Both the position numbers and the translations under genes were made by a program. From an uncultured Clostridia bacterium (lineage in GTDB: Bacteria; Bacillota; Clostridia; Christensenellales; Aristaeellaceae): a DNA stretch of 64,000 nt. Positions within the stretch are counted from its first letter, which is position 1. Each line of letters starts with the position of its first letter. This document shows, piece after piece, positions 27,285-36,539 of this stretch. Where the stretch lies: assembly GCA_934663595.1 (NCBI GenBank), contig CAKUKM010000010.1, positions 5,216-69,215 on the forward strand, written 5' to 3'. The notes under the pieces are model-generated. The model ran no database searches. It was not told the DNA's origin and saw only the letters and a list, made by a program, of their open reading frames with translations.

Positions 27285-30257
27285 ATGAAGAAAAACACGG
27301 CCCGCGGCATTCCGTGGAGGACGATTGCAGTGATGGCGGTCGTCGGCGCGCTCGCCATTCTGCTGGCGTGGCGGCTGGAATCGAATCCCCGTCTGAACGG
27401 AAGCGCGCGCGACACGGAAAGCGCTCTGCGCATCAGCGAGGTCATGTCCGACACCGACGACGTTTCTGTGGACTGGATCGAAATTGAAAACGCGGGCGAA
27501 ACGGCGATTTCGCTGTATGGCTATGCGCTGGTGAACGCCGCGGAGCCGAAAAAGGCGTTTGTATTCCCGAGCCGCACGATTACGCCGGGCGAATATCTGG
27601 TGGTGCTCGCGGATGGAACGAACACGGCCGAAAAGAACGGCTCTCTTCACGCGCCGTTCCGGCTGTCCTCCGGCAGCGAGACGATTTACCTTCTGAACAA
27701 ATCCGGAAGCACGATCGACTGCGTGGACGTGCCGGGCCTCGGGCGCGATCAGGTCTATTGCCGGGACGAGAGCGGCGAATGGACGCTGAGCTACGCCGCC
27801 ACGCCGGGCGCGAAGAACGAAATCGCGGATCTGGACGACGTTCGCAGCCAGTCCCGGCTCGCGCTTCCCGGAAGCGTGGAAATCAGCGAGGTTTCCTCGA
27901 AAAACCGGTCGTATTTCCCGGATGAAAACGGCGAATTCCACGATTATGTCGAGCTGCACAACGCCTCAGACGAGGAGGTCAGCCTCGCGGGCTGGTATCT
28001 GTCGAACGCGAAGGAGAGCCCTCGCCGCTGGGCGCTGCCGGCCATCGTGCTCGCGCCGGGCGAATACCGGGCGATTCACCTGTCGGGCCTGAATCGGGTG
28101 AGCGACGGGCACGTGCACGCGAATTTCCGCCTCCCGGCCTCGGGCGCGGAGGTGTATCTGACCGAGCCGGACGGCACGCTGACTTCGCAGGTCACGGTTC
28201 CGGCGCTGGAGGCCGATCAGGCCTGTTCGCTCACGGAATCCGGCTGGACGACCGCGCTGGCCCCCACGCCGGGCGAGGCGAACTCGATCGCCGGCGCCAG
28301 CGCCATCGACGCGCGCGAATCGCTTCCGGACGTATACATTTCCGAAATCGCGGCCACGACCTCCGCATCGGCGGACTGGATTGAATTGATAAATGCGTCG
28401 AGCCAGGCGGTCGATCTCTCCGGCTGGGGACTTTCGAACAATTCCGCCCGCCCGCGCAAATGGCAGTTCCCGCAGGGCACGGTGATTCAGCCGAGCCAGT
28501 ATCTGTGCGTTTACGCGGATCGCGACGGCGACGACGATCTCGTGGACGCTTCGCGCTCGCCGAACACGAATCTGATCGCCGAATTCAACCTGTCCGCGGC
28601 GGGCGGGTATGCGGTGGTGCTCGCGAATCCGAACGGCGAAATCGTCGATCGCGTATGGCTGCCCGAACAATATCGCGACATGACCTACGGCCGCAAATCG
28701 AGCGGCGGCGAATGCTTCTATTTTACCGAAATGACGCCGGGCGCCGCGAACGCGGACGAAACCTATCAGGGCCGCGCGGCGACGCCGGAATTCTCAGTCA
28801 AGGGCGGGCTGTATCAGCAGGGCGACGCGCTGACCGTGGAGCTGAGCGCGCCGAGCGACTGCCGCGTGTACTACACCACGGATTCCACCGACCCGACCGA
28901 GCAGTCCACGCCGTATACCGGGCCGATTTCGATTTCGCAGCAGACGATTCTGCGCGTGCGCGCGTTCAAGGACGGCTGCATGCCCTCGTATATGGACACG
29001 CAGAGCTATCTCTTCGCCGCGAAAAACGGCTCCGGCGCGGTCTATACCGTGTCGCTGGTTTCCGATCCCTACAACCTGACGAGCGACGAGGCGGGCATAC
29101 TCGTCGAGGGCTCGGGCAGCACGCCGAATTACAATCAGGACTGGGAGCGCGAGGCGCACGTCGAAATCTACGATCGCGAGGGCAAGCTGATTCTCTCGCA
29201 GGAGTGCGGCATGCGCCAGCAGGGACAGACCTGCCGCTCCGAGCCGCAGCAGTGCTTTAAGCTGATCGCGCGCAGCGAATACGGCGACGCGTTCTTCCGC
29301 GGCCACATCTTTTCCAAGCGCGATTACGACGTTTGCAAGGCGATTCTGATTCGCAATTCCAGCGACGACGCGAACAAGACCCGCATGCGCGATTCCGTGC
29401 TGCAGACGCTCGCGGAGGACACGAGTGTGCTGTATCAGGAAACCGAGGTCTGCGTGGTGTATCTGAACGGCGAATACTGGGGGCATTACAACCTGCGCGA
29501 GGCCGTCAACCCCACGCTGATCTGCCTGAACGAGGGCTGGGAGGGCGACGAAGGCAGGCTGGATTTCGTACTGAAAAACGATACCCTGCTGCAGGGCTCG
29601 GACGGAACGTTCCAGAATCTGCTCTCGTATCTGAAAACGAACAACCCGAACACCGACGAGGCCTATCAGAAAATCGACGCGACGATCGATATCCAGAATT
29701 ATATCGAATACATGTCGATCGAGATTTTCTGCGGAAACACCGACCCGAGCAACGTAAAGCGCTATCGCAACCCGAATGCGGACGGCAAATGGCGCTGGGT
29801 GCTCTACGACATCGACTGGAGCTTCCTGCAGGACACGAATTCGATCGCGCGCTGGCTCGCGCCCGGCGGCGTTGGCAACGGCCTGCGGACGGACAACACG
29901 TTCTTCATCGCCTGCATGCAGAACGATACCTTCCGCGACCGCTTCCTTCGCTATTTCGGCCAACAGCTCGCCACGAACATGACCACCGAAAGCGTGCTCA
30001 GCCGCTTCCAGGAGCGCTATCAGCTGCTGATGACGATCCTGCCGGAGCATTTCGAGCGCTGGAGCTGGAGCGAGGGCAAATACAATCGCGCGGTGGAGGT
30101 GCTGGTCAACTACGCGCAGAGCCGGCCGACGCGCATACTGCAATTCCTGAAATATTCCAAGGCGCTGAATCTTTCGCAGGCGCAGATGGAGACCTATTTC
30201 GGCGAAGCAATGGCGAAAATCGGCCTGACCTACGACACAATCCCACGGCTGAAATAA
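27285..30257 (+). CDS. Large CotH-kinase protein with lamin-tail domains
   Basis: 990 residues. An N-terminal membrane anchor (about 13-31) is followed by three lamin-tail (LTD) domains at roughly 43-150, 200-330 and 345-485, each with a VDWIEIEN or DYVELHN-type start and a G-W/Y-x-L-S-N motif. A chitobiase C-terminal-like beta-sandwich follows (about 515-590, VYYTTDSTDPTEQSTPYTG). The CotH kinase domain (about 600-960) has GMRQQGQTC, IRNSSDDANKTRMRDSV, LNGEYWGHYNLREAVNP and the catalytic-type WVLYDIDWSF. CotH kinases phosphorylate coat or secreted proteins; a surface role is likely. GGGAGG precedes ATG 27285. Unlike spore-coat CotH, this one is anchored and multidomain. Confidence 0.88.
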   Translation: MKKNTARGIPWRTIAVMAVVGALAILLAWRLESNPRLNGSARDTESALRISEVMSDTDDVSVDWIEIENAGETAISLYGYALVNAAEPKKAFVFPSRTITPGEYLVVLADGTNTAEKNGSLHAPFRLSSGSETIYLLNKSGSTIDCVDVPGLGRDQVYCRDESGEWTLSYAATPGAKNEIADLDDVRSQSRLALPGSVEISEVSSKNRSYFPDENGEFHDYVELHNASDEEVSLAGWYLSNAKESPRRWALPAIVLAPGEYRAIHLSGLNRVSDGHVHANFRLPASGAEVYLTEPDGTLTSQVTVPALEADQACSLTESGWTTALAPTPGEANSIAGASAIDARESLPDVYISEIAATTSASADWIELINASSQAVDLSGWGLSNNSARPRKWQFPQGTVIQPSQYLCVYADRDGDDDLVDASRSPNTNLIAEFNLSAAGGYAVVLANPNGEIVDRVWLPEQYRDMTYGRKSSGGECFYFTEMTPGAANADETYQGRAATPEFSVKGGLYQQGDALTVELSAPSDCRVYYTTDSTDPTEQSTPYTGPISISQQTILRVRAFKDGCMPSYMDTQSYLFAAKNGSGAVYTVSLVSDPYNLTSDEAGILVEGSGSTPNYNQDWEREAHVEIYDREGKLILSQECGMRQQGQTCRSEPQQCFKLIARSEYGDAFFRGHIFSKRDYDVCKAILIRNSSDDANKTRMRDSVLQTLAEDTSVLYQETEVCVVYLNGEYWGHYNLREAVNPTLICLNEGWEGDEGRLDFVLKNDTLLQGSDGTFQNLLSYLKTNNPNTDEAYQKIDATIDIQNYIEYMSIEIFCGNTDPSNVKRYRNPNADGKWRWVLYDIDWSFLQDTNSIARWLAPGGVGNGLRTDNTFFIACMQNDTFRDRFLRYFGQQLATNMTTESVLSRFQERYQLLMTILPEHFERWSWSEGKYNRAVEVLVNYAQSRPTRILQFLKYSKALNLSQAQMETYFGEAMAKIGLTYDTIPRLK

Positions 30258-30268
30258 TGGAGGATATC

Positions 30269-31003
30269 ATGCAAAAGGGCTATTTTGAAAAGGAACTGGT
30301 ATTGACCCCGGATTACTGCGACATGGCGGCGGGCCTTTCGCCGCTGGGCGCGTTTACGATCTTTCAGGGCGTCGCGAGCGAGCATGCCGAACAGATCGGC
30401 GTGGGCTTCGAGGCGATGGCGCGGCGGCGCGAGTTCTGGCTGACCGTGCACACGCGCATCGACTTTTTTGGCCGCGCAAAGCTGATGGACGCGCTCACGG
30501 CAACGACATGGCCCGAGCGGTGCGATGAAAGCGCCTCGCGATGCTACCGCAGCTACAGTCTTTCGCGCGGCGACGAGACGATTGCGGTCGGGCGCACGCA
30601 GTGGGCGATTCTGGGGCCGGAGAAAAAGACGCTGAAATTCGCGGAATCGGGCTTCCCTAAGGATTTTCCGTTCATTGATCGCGAGAGCGTTCAGGGGCCG
30701 AACGCGCGCTTCCACGATGATTTCACCGAATCCGACCTGTGCCTTACGCATCGCGTGCGCGCGACGGACATCGATCTCGGGCGGCACATGAACAACGTGC
30801 AGTACGTCCGCGCGGTTATGGATTGCTTTTCGGCGAAGGAAATCGCGTCCGGCCGGATGAAATCGGTGGAGATTCACTATTTCGCGCCGTGTCTGGAGGG
30901 CGACGAGCTGGCCATTTACGTGCGCCGCGAGGAAAGCCAAAGCCGGATCGCCGTTAAGCGCGAGGGCAAAATCGCCGCCATGGCGAATATCAAAATGGAA
31001 TAA
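30269..31003 (+). CDS. Acyl-ACP thioesterase
   Basis: 244-residue double hot-dog thioesterase of the FatA/FatB-like bacterial family, releasing fatty acids from acyl carrier protein. The N-terminal hot-dog includes GAFTIFQGVASEHAEQIG and REFWLTVHTRIDFFGRA. The C-terminal half has the conserved RATDIDLGRHMNNVQYVRAV, where the Asp, Asn and His-type active-site positions lie. ATG 30269 is chosen because GGAGG is five bases upstream; the earlier ATG at 30257 overlaps that site and the stop of the CotH gene. It is cotranscribed with, but functionally unlike, its neighbour. Confidence 0.9.
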   Translation: MQKGYFEKELVLTPDYCDMAAGLSPLGAFTIFQGVASEHAEQIGVGFEAMARRREFWLTVHTRIDFFGRAKLMDALTATTWPERCDESASRCYRSYSLSRGDETIAVGRTQWAILGPEKKTLKFAESGFPKDFPFIDRESVQGPNARFHDDFTESDLCLTHRVRATDIDLGRHMNNVQYVRAVMDCFSAKEIASGRMKSVEIHYFAPCLEGDELAIYVRREESQSRIAVKREGKIAAMANIKME

Positions 31004-31032
31004 TGGAACGGACGGCTTTTCACGCTGAAAAA

Positions 31033-31073
31033 CGGAGCTGCTTCCCGCATCGGGCTGCAGCTCCGCTTTTCTT
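31033..31073. terminator. Terminator between thioesterase and glycerate kinase genes
   Basis: Stem CGGAGCTGC / GCAGCTCCG with a 15-base loop and a CTTTTCTT tail; convergent genes on both sides. Confidence 0.75.
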
Positions 31074-32301
31074 ATTCCACCAGCAGCACGGTCAGATCGT
31101 TGACGTTGGTGCCGGTCGGGCCGGTGATAATCAGGTTTCCAATGCGCTTCAGCGCGGGATAGGAATCGTTGTCCTTGAGCGCCTGATCGATGGAAACGCC
31201 CGCCCTGCGCAGCTTTTGGGCCGTCGCGCCGTCGCACCAGCCGCCCGCCGCGTCGGTCGGGCCGTCGGTGCCGTCCGAGCCGATGGAAAACAGCAAAACG
31301 CCCGGCAGATTCTCCATTCCGCGCGCGGCGCTGAAGGCCAGCTCCTGATTGCGGCCGCCCATCCCCGTTCCGGTCAGATGCACCACCGTTTCGCCGCCGA
31401 GAATAAACGCCCGGCGCTCGCCCTTCCCCGCATGCTCGCGCGCAATGGCCGCGAGAAAACTGCCCGCCTCGCGCGCCTCGCAATCGAGACTCGCGGTGAG
31501 CACGATCGGCGCAAATCCGCATTCCGCGCACGCGTCGGCCGCCGCCGCACACAGGCCGCGAACGGAGCCGGTCACGGTAATCATCGCGTTTTCCAGCGCC
31601 TTCGGCGTTTCCTGATCCAGGCACGCGCGGGCGCGATCGCTGATTTTCAGATGGTATTTTTCCGCAACGGCGCGCGCCGACGCGCAGGTGGACACGTCCG
31701 GGCAGGTCGGACCCGACGCAATGACGTCCGCCGCATCGCCGAGCACGTCCGACAGCGCGACCGTAAACACGCGCGCGGGCGCGCAGAGGCGCGCAAATTT
31801 GCCGCCCTTTACGGCGGAAAGGCGCTTGCGAACGGCGTTGATTTCGGAAATCTCCGCGCCGCACGCAAGCAGCTGGCGCGTAATGTCCGCGAGCTCGTCC
31901 GGCTCAATCAGCGGCGATTCAAACAGCGCCGATCCTCCGCCGGACAGCAGAAACAGCACCTGATCGTCCGCGCTCAGCCCGCGCACCGCGTTCATCGCCT
32001 CGCGCGTGGCCGAAAAGGAATTCGCATCCGGCACGGGATGTCCCGCCTCGAAGATGCGCAGGCCGTCGATCGGGCCGAGCGAATGGCCGTATTTGGTAAT
32101 GACGACTCCGCCCTGCACGCGCGGGCCGAGATCCTCGCACGCCGCGTTCGCCATGCGCCACGCCGCCTTGCCCACGGCAATGACAATCAGCCTTCCGCTT
32201 TCCTGCGGAAGCTCGGCGAGCGCCGCGCGCACGGCGGTTTCGGGCAGCGATGCGTCGATCGCGCGCCGAATGATTCCCGGCATGGCCTCCTGCGCATTCA
32301 C
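31072..32301 (-). CDS. Glycerate 2-kinase (MOFRL/GckA type)
   Basis: 409 residues, DUF4147 plus MOFRL architecture: phosphorylates D-glycerate to 2-phosphoglycerate. Seen: IVIAVGKAAWRMANAA (about 36-51), YGHSLGPIDGLRIFEAGHPVPD split by motif, the glycine-rich FLLSGGGSALFE, INAVRKRLSAVKGGK, and the C-terminal MOFRL core TGMGGRNQELAFSAA with FSIGSDGTDGPTDAAGG. The start is GTG 32301 (AAAGGAG upstream), overlapping the ribokinase stop by four bases; the longer frame to 32418 would overlap far into rbsK. Last gene of a four-gene operon. Confidence 0.9.
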   Translation of the reverse strand: MNAQEAMPGIIRRAIDASLPETAVRAALAELPQESGRLIVIAVGKAAWRMANAACEDLGPRVQGGVVITKYGHSLGPIDGLRIFEAGHPVPDANSFSATREAMNAVRGLSADDQVLFLLSGGGSALFESPLIEPDELADITRQLLACGAEISEINAVRKRLSAVKGGKFARLCAPARVFTVALSDVLGDAADVIASGPTCPDVSTCASARAVAEKYHLKISDRARACLDQETPKALENAMITVTGSVRGLCAAAADACAECGFAPIVLTASLDCEAREAGSFLAAIAREHAGKGERRAFILGGETVVHLTGTGMGGRNQELAFSAARGMENLPGVLLFSIGSDGTDGPTDAAGGWCDGATAQKLRRAGVSIDQALKDNDSYPALKRIGNLIITGPTGTNVNDLTVLLVE

Positions 32302-33209
32302 AGCCCCCACTCCTTTCGAATCTGTTCCATCGTGGGCATGGCGGATTGCGCGCCGAGCCCGGTTACGGAGAGCGCGCCGGCGGCGTTCGCCAGGCGCACG
32401 CATTGCGGAATCGGCCATTCCATCGCGAGACCCGCGGCCAGACCGGCGTTAAACGTATCGCCCGCGGCGGTGGTATCCACAGCGCGCACCGAAAAGCCCG
32501 GCACAGGCTGAATGCCCGCTTCGGAGCCGATAAACGCGCCCTCCGCGCCGCGCTTGTGAATCACGGTGCAGCCGCTTAAATCGATCAGCCGCCGCATTCG
32601 CGCCTCCATCGGCGCGTCCTCCGGAAGCTCGCCGGTCAGGATTTGCAGCTCGGTTTCGTTCGGCGTAATAAAATCGGCGCACGCCAGCCATTCGGCGGGC
32701 AGCGGAGCCGCGGGCGCGGGATCGAGAATCACCGTTTTGCCCATTGCGCGCAGCCGTTTCAACGCGTGCCCCACCGTTTCCAGCGGAATTTCCAATTGAA
32801 TGAGAAAGATTTCGCAATCGGCCAGCGCGTCCAGCGCCGCGTCCATCCAGGCGATATCGCATTTCGCGTTCGCGCCCGGAATGGAAACGATGCTGTTTTC
32901 GCCCGAATCGGTCACCCAGATATCGGCAATGCCGGTGGTTGTGCCGGCCTCCACGCCCACGGAATCGGTATTCACGCCCTCGGCCGCGAAATGCGAAAGG
33001 TAGTTCCTGCCGAACAGGTCGTCGCCCACCTTGCCGGCCATGCGCGTTTCCGCCCCCAGCCGGGCCAGCGCAATCGCCTGATTCGCGCCCTTGCCGCCGA
33101 ATTCCGTCTGGAAAAGAGAGCCTATAATGGACTCGCCCGGCGCGGGAAAGCGCGGCGTGCGCGCCACCATGTCGGTATTGATCGAGCCGATCACGGCGCA
33201 TTTTTTCAT
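32298..33209 (-). CDS. rbsK: Ribokinase
   Basis: 303-residue PfkB-family kinase with the ribokinase signatures: GSINTDMVARTPRFPAPGE (8-26), FGGKGANQAIALARLGAET (about 38-56), DPAPAAPLPAEW, TPNETELQILTG and the catalytic DTTAAGDTFNAGLAAGLA. It would convert ribose freed by the neighbouring nucleoside hydrolase to ribose 5-phosphate, a fitting pair. GAGG lies seven bases before ATG 33209. Confidence 0.92.
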   Translation of the reverse strand: MKKCAVIGSINTDMVARTPRFPAPGESIIGSLFQTEFGGKGANQAIALARLGAETRMAGKVGDDLFGRNYLSHFAAEGVNTDSVGVEAGTTTGIADIWVTDSGENSIVSIPGANAKCDIAWMDAALDALADCEIFLIQLEIPLETVGHALKRLRAMGKTVILDPAPAAPLPAEWLACADFITPNETELQILTGELPEDAPMEARMRRLIDLSGCTVIHKRGAEGAFIGSEAGIQPVPGFSVRAVDTTAAGDTFNAGLAAGLAMEWPIPQCVRLANAAGALSVTGLGAQSAMPTMEQIRKEWGL

Positions 33210-33221
33210 TTTTCGGCCTCC

Positions 33222-34151
33222 TCAGGCGCGCGCGAGCTTTTCAAACAGGTCGCGGAAGATCGGATTGCGATGGCAGAAATACGCCTCGCGAATCAAATGG
33301 CGCGTTTCATCGTGCGCCCAATGGCTGTCGTCGGTCAGCAGCGGGCTGTGCGTAAGCTTCGTCGGCACCCAGTCGGGATGGATCAGATAGGCGATCGTCG
33401 AAACGTCCCAGATTTCCTTCGCCCAGGCGAAATGATCGCTGGAATAGGCGCTGAACAGCTCGACCAGCGCGTCGCACAGCGGATTTTTGCCGCCGATGCA
33501 CGCGCTCAACTCCTGAACGCTGGTGAGCAAATGGCTGGCCACGCCCATGCACGGAACCAGCGTGAGCGGGCATCCGCAATCCAGCGCGATTCGCGCGGCG
33601 CGCACGTCCTGCGAGAGGTTGAATTCCCGCGCGGTCGGATAGCTGGTCGGATGGCCGCCGAGCCACACGATCGCGATCTTTTCAGCGATTTTCGGCTCCA
33701 TCAGCAGCGCGGACGCGACGTTCGTGATCGCGCCGATCGCCACCACGTACAGCCGATCGCCGTCCGGACGCGCCATTGCGCGCGCTACCAGATCGCGCGC
33801 GGCGGGGCTGTCCACATAGCCGTTTTCGGGCAAATACGCCTCGGAGCCGCGCAACACGGTTTCCGTGCGATTCATCTTTTGAAGCAGACGCTGAATTTCC
33901 GCATAGCTCTTCTCCATGCCGTCCTTCGGGCCGGTCGAGCGGTCGTTGTAAAACGGCGCGGCATAGATCGCCTGCACGTTCAGCCGCTCCGGCGAAAGCA
34001 ATGCATAGGCGAGCGCGAACTGATCGTCGACCTCGTTGTAGGTGTCGGTATCCAGCACCATATCGATTTTGCCCTCGGGCAGCGCGAGCGCACGCACCTG
34101 TTCCTCCGCCGGCGGAATGCGCCAGGAAAGTCCCTGTTTATCGAACCACAT
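33222..34151 (-). CDS. Nucleoside hydrolase (inosine-uridine type)
   Basis: 309-residue N-ribohydrolase splitting nucleosides into base and ribose. The calcium-binding aspartate cluster is DTDTYNEVDDQFALAYALL (about 34-52), slightly different from the classic DTDxGxDD because of a two-residue insertion. NVQAIYAAPFYNDRS, YVVAIGAITNVASALL and IWDVSTIAYLIHPDW follow. No export signal. GGAGAAGG precedes ATG 34151. It overlaps the isomerase gene by 14 bases, a sign of translational coupling, and feeds ribokinase next door. Confidence 0.9.
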   Translation of the reverse strand: MWFDKQGLSWRIPPAEEQVRALALPEGKIDMVLDTDTYNEVDDQFALAYALLSPERLNVQAIYAAPFYNDRSTGPKDGMEKSYAEIQRLLQKMNRTETVLRGSEAYLPENGYVDSPAARDLVARAMARPDGDRLYVVAIGAITNVASALLMEPKIAEKIAIVWLGGHPTSYPTAREFNLSQDVRAARIALDCGCPLTLVPCMGVASHLLTSVQELSACIGGKNPLCDALVELFSAYSSDHFAWAKEIWDVSTIAYLIHPDWVPTKLTHSPLLTDDSHWAHDETRHLIREAYFCHRNPIFRDLFEKLARA

Positions 34152-34875
34152 ATTCCTTCTCCAGTTTCTTCAAGTATTCAATGCAGACCCGCGCCTCGTC
34201 CATGCCGCTGGGCGTGAGCGTTTCGCTCTCCACCACCATCGGAATGCCCATCTGAACCGCCTTCTGATACACCGCGGCGACCGGCGCCTCGCCCTCGCCG
34301 AGCGGTATGCCTCTGCCGTTCTTCATGCCGTCCTTGATGTGAATCACATGCACGCGATCCTTCAGGCGCTCCATGATCTCCGTGGGCTCCACGCCGCCAG
34401 CAAACGCCCAGAACGTATCGATTTCCAGCTCCAGCTGCGTGCGATACACGAGCTGATCGTGAATCATCGAGCCGTCCGAATTGGGTCTGAATTCATGCGA
34501 ATGGTTGTGATAGCCCATGCGAATGCCCTCCGCGGCCAGGCGCGGCTGGAACTCGTTCGCCATTTCGATAAACGCGTCCAGCTTCTTCTGGTCGGACAGA
34601 TCCGCGCCGGGCACGATGATGTTCGTATTGCCGATCGCCTTGTGATACGCGACGGTCTCCTCAAAATGCTCGGCGATTTCCTGCCAGCCGGTGTGCGTTC
34701 CGGACACGCGCAGGCCGTATTTTTCCAGCATGCCGCGCACCTCCTCGGCGGAATGGCCAAAGAAGCCCGCAAATTCCACGAATTTATACCCGAGCGCGCT
34801 CACCTGCCGGAGCGCCTCGTCCAGATTTTTTTCGGTAAGATCGCGCACGCTGTAGAGCTGAAGTCCGTATTCCAT
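34138..34875 (-). CDS. Sugar phosphate isomerase/epimerase (xylose isomerase-like TIM barrel)
   Basis: 245-residue AP-endonuclease-2/xylose-isomerase-type TIM barrel. Seen: MEYGLQLYSVRDLTEKN, LGYKFVEFAGFFGHSAEEV, GTHTGW, MGYHNHSHEFRP, the metal-ligand Glu in LELEIDTFWA, VIHIKDGM and VVESETL. The family includes keto-sugar epimerases and inosose isomerases; the substrate is not readable, but the operon suggests a pentose-related sugar. First gene of the operon, with GGGGAGG before ATG 34875 and a strong promoter. Confidence 0.88.
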   Translation of the reverse strand: MEYGLQLYSVRDLTEKNLDEALRQVSALGYKFVEFAGFFGHSAEEVRGMLEKYGLRVSGTHTGWQEIAEHFEETVAYHKAIGNTNIIVPGADLSDQKKLDAFIEMANEFQPRLAAEGIRMGYHNHSHEFRPNSDGSMIHDQLVYRTQLELEIDTFWAFAGGVEPTEIMERLKDRVHVIHIKDGMKNGRGIPLGEGEAPVAAVYQKAVQMGIPMVVESETLTPSGMDEARVCIEYLKKLEKEYVVR

Positions 34876-34912
34876 GAATCGTTCCTCCCCTTATTTCAAA
34901 TAGGCTGGTTTC

Positions 34913-34941
34913 ATGATATCGCACGCGCGCGCGTTTGTCAA
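34913..34941 (-). promoter_or_regulatory. Promoter of the isomerase-nucleoside hydrolase operon
   Basis: Minus strand TTGACA (34941-34936), 17 bases, TATCAT (34918-34913). The spacer holds the alternating palindrome ACGCGCGCGCGT. Confidence 0.88.
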
Positions 34942-34986
34942 CGCCGAATCAGTTGTGAACAATTTTTAAAAAACCGACGCATACAT

Positions 34987-35015
34987 TTTACTTTTGAATC
35001 GCGCTATGCTATAAT
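34987..35015 (+). promoter_or_regulatory. Promoter of the PrsA-like gene
   Basis: TTTACT (34987-34992), 17 bases, TATAAT (35010-35015) with an extended -10 TG (35007-35008). Confidence 0.75.
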
Positions 35016-35064
35016 TGGTGCAGTTCCGATCAGCGGAAGCAATATCATGAGGAGGATTTTCCCA

Positions 35065-36438
35065 ATGTTGAAGAAATTGATCTGCCTGTTCCTTGCGCTG
35101 GCATGTCTGGGCACGCTCGCGTTTGCAGAAACGACCGAGGATCCCGAGGCGCGCATCGCCGAGCTCGAGGCGCTGGTGGAGCTCTACAAGCCCTATTACG
35201 ACGCGCAGGTCATCGTGGAATACGATGGCGGCGTGATCTTCCTGGACGACGTGCTCGAGGAGTATTCCTATTACGAGCAGATGTATTCCCAGTCCTACGG
35301 CATCGACCTCGCCTCCTACGGCCTGGACGCCCAGGTCAAGCAGCAGGCGGCGCAGTACCTGATGGAGGAAGCCGTAAAGCACATGAAGGCGACGGAGCTG
35401 GGCCTCGACGCGCTGGACGAGACGACGACCGCCGATCTGACCGCGCAGGCCGATGAAATGTGGGAAAACTACATTCAGAGCATCGCCGAGCAGATGAAGA
35501 CCGACGAGCAGACGGTCGAGGACGTGCGCGACGACGCGATCGCGTATCTCCAGAACCTCGGCTACACGCAGGAGAGCCTGCTCGAGGATCTCAAGCACAA
35601 CTACATCGAGGACAAGCTCTATGAAACCGTGACCGCGGATGTCACCGTGACCGACGAGGACATTCAGGCGGCCTATGAAGAGAAGATCGCCTCGGACAAG
35701 GAGAGCTATACCAGCGATACCGCCTACAATTCCGCCCGCAATTCCGGCACGACGATCGCCTGGAATCCGGAGGGCTATCGCGCGGTCAAGCACGTGCTGA
35801 TCAAGTTCGACGACGATCAGTCCACGCGCTACAACGACCTGACCAGCCAGCTGAACAACCTGAACGAGGCGCTCGAAGAGGCGCTGAATCCGGCTGAGAC
35901 CGCCGAAGCGACTGATTCCGCCGAGGCGACCGCGGAGCCCGCCGCCGAAGAGACCGTAGAGCGCACCGCCGAGGAAATTCAGGCCGATATCGATTCCGTG
36001 CAGGCCGAGCTCGACGCGCTCTATGAAGAGCTGATGCCCACCGCGCAGGAGGTCGTCGACAAATTCAACGCCGGCGAATCCTTCGAAAGTCTGATCGAGA
36101 CCTACAACGGCGATCCGGGCATGACCAGCGAGCCCACCAAGTCGCAGGGCTATGCCGTGAAGGCGGACTCCACCGCGTATGACGCGGCGTTCACCGAGGG
36201 CGCGATGTCCATCGCCGAGCTGGGCGGCATCTCCGAGCCGGTCAAGGGCGCGTATGGCATTTACGTGATCCACTACTTCGCGGACATTCCCGCCGGCGAG
36301 GTTCCGCTGGACGACATCCGCGTGGCGCTTTCGAGCAGCCTGCTGGATACCAAGATCAGCGAAACGTTCACGAACGCCGTCGCCGAATGGACCGACGCGC
36401 TGCACCCGGTATACCACTACGATCGCCTGAGCAAGTAA
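35065..36438 (+). CDS. Secreted PrsA/SurA-like foldase with parvulin domain
   Basis: 457 residues. The signal peptide ends in TLAFA before ETTED (signal peptidase I type; the earlier Cys in ALAC is not a convincing lipobox, although PrsA is usually a lipoprotein). A SurA-N-like helical region spans about 60-230. The C-terminal parvulin-type peptidyl-prolyl isomerase domain begins at YRAVKHVLIKF and ends with GISEPVKGAYGIYVIHYF. An acidic Ala/Glu/Thr-rich helical insert of about 75 residues (roughly 265-340) interrupts the parvulin domain after its first strand. ATG 35065 has GAGGAGG upstream; frames further upstream are antisense shadows. Confidence 0.85.
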   Translation: MLKKLICLFLALACLGTLAFAETTEDPEARIAELEALVELYKPYYDAQVIVEYDGGVIFLDDVLEEYSYYEQMYSQSYGIDLASYGLDAQVKQQAAQYLMEEAVKHMKATELGLDALDETTTADLTAQADEMWENYIQSIAEQMKTDEQTVEDVRDDAIAYLQNLGYTQESLLEDLKHNYIEDKLYETVTADVTVTDEDIQAAYEEKIASDKESYTSDTAYNSARNSGTTIAWNPEGYRAVKHVLIKFDDDQSTRYNDLTSQLNNLNEALEEALNPAETAEATDSAEATAEPAAEETVERTAEEIQADIDSVQAELDALYEELMPTAQEVVDKFNAGESFESLIETYNGDPGMTSEPTKSQGYAVKADSTAYDAAFTEGAMSIAELGGISEPVKGAYGIYVIHYFADIPAGEVPLDDIRVALSSSLLDTKISETFTNAVAEWTDALHPVYHYDRLSK

Positions 36439-36455
36439 ATATTGACGGGCCAAAC

Positions 36456-36486
36456 GCCTCCCTCCATTGCGAGGGAGGCATTTTTT
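36456..36486 (+). terminator. PrsA-like gene terminator
   Basis: Perfect 9-bp stem GCCTCCCTC / GAGGGAGGC, CATTGC loop and a six-T tail. Confidence 0.95.
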
Positions 36487-36539
36487 CGTTTGCGCGGGCA
36501 TAGGCTGTATTCATGAAGCAATGCGAGGGGGCGAGGCCG

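Noticed and set aside
27099..27959. N-terminal extension of the metallophosphoesterase frame
   Set aside because: It runs antisense through the CotH gene; ATG 27098 has a good ribosome site and begins a normal membrane segment.
34042..35064. N-terminal extension of the PrsA-like frame
   Set aside because: Antisense to the isomerase and nucleoside hydrolase genes; signal peptide and ribosome site mark 35065 as the start.
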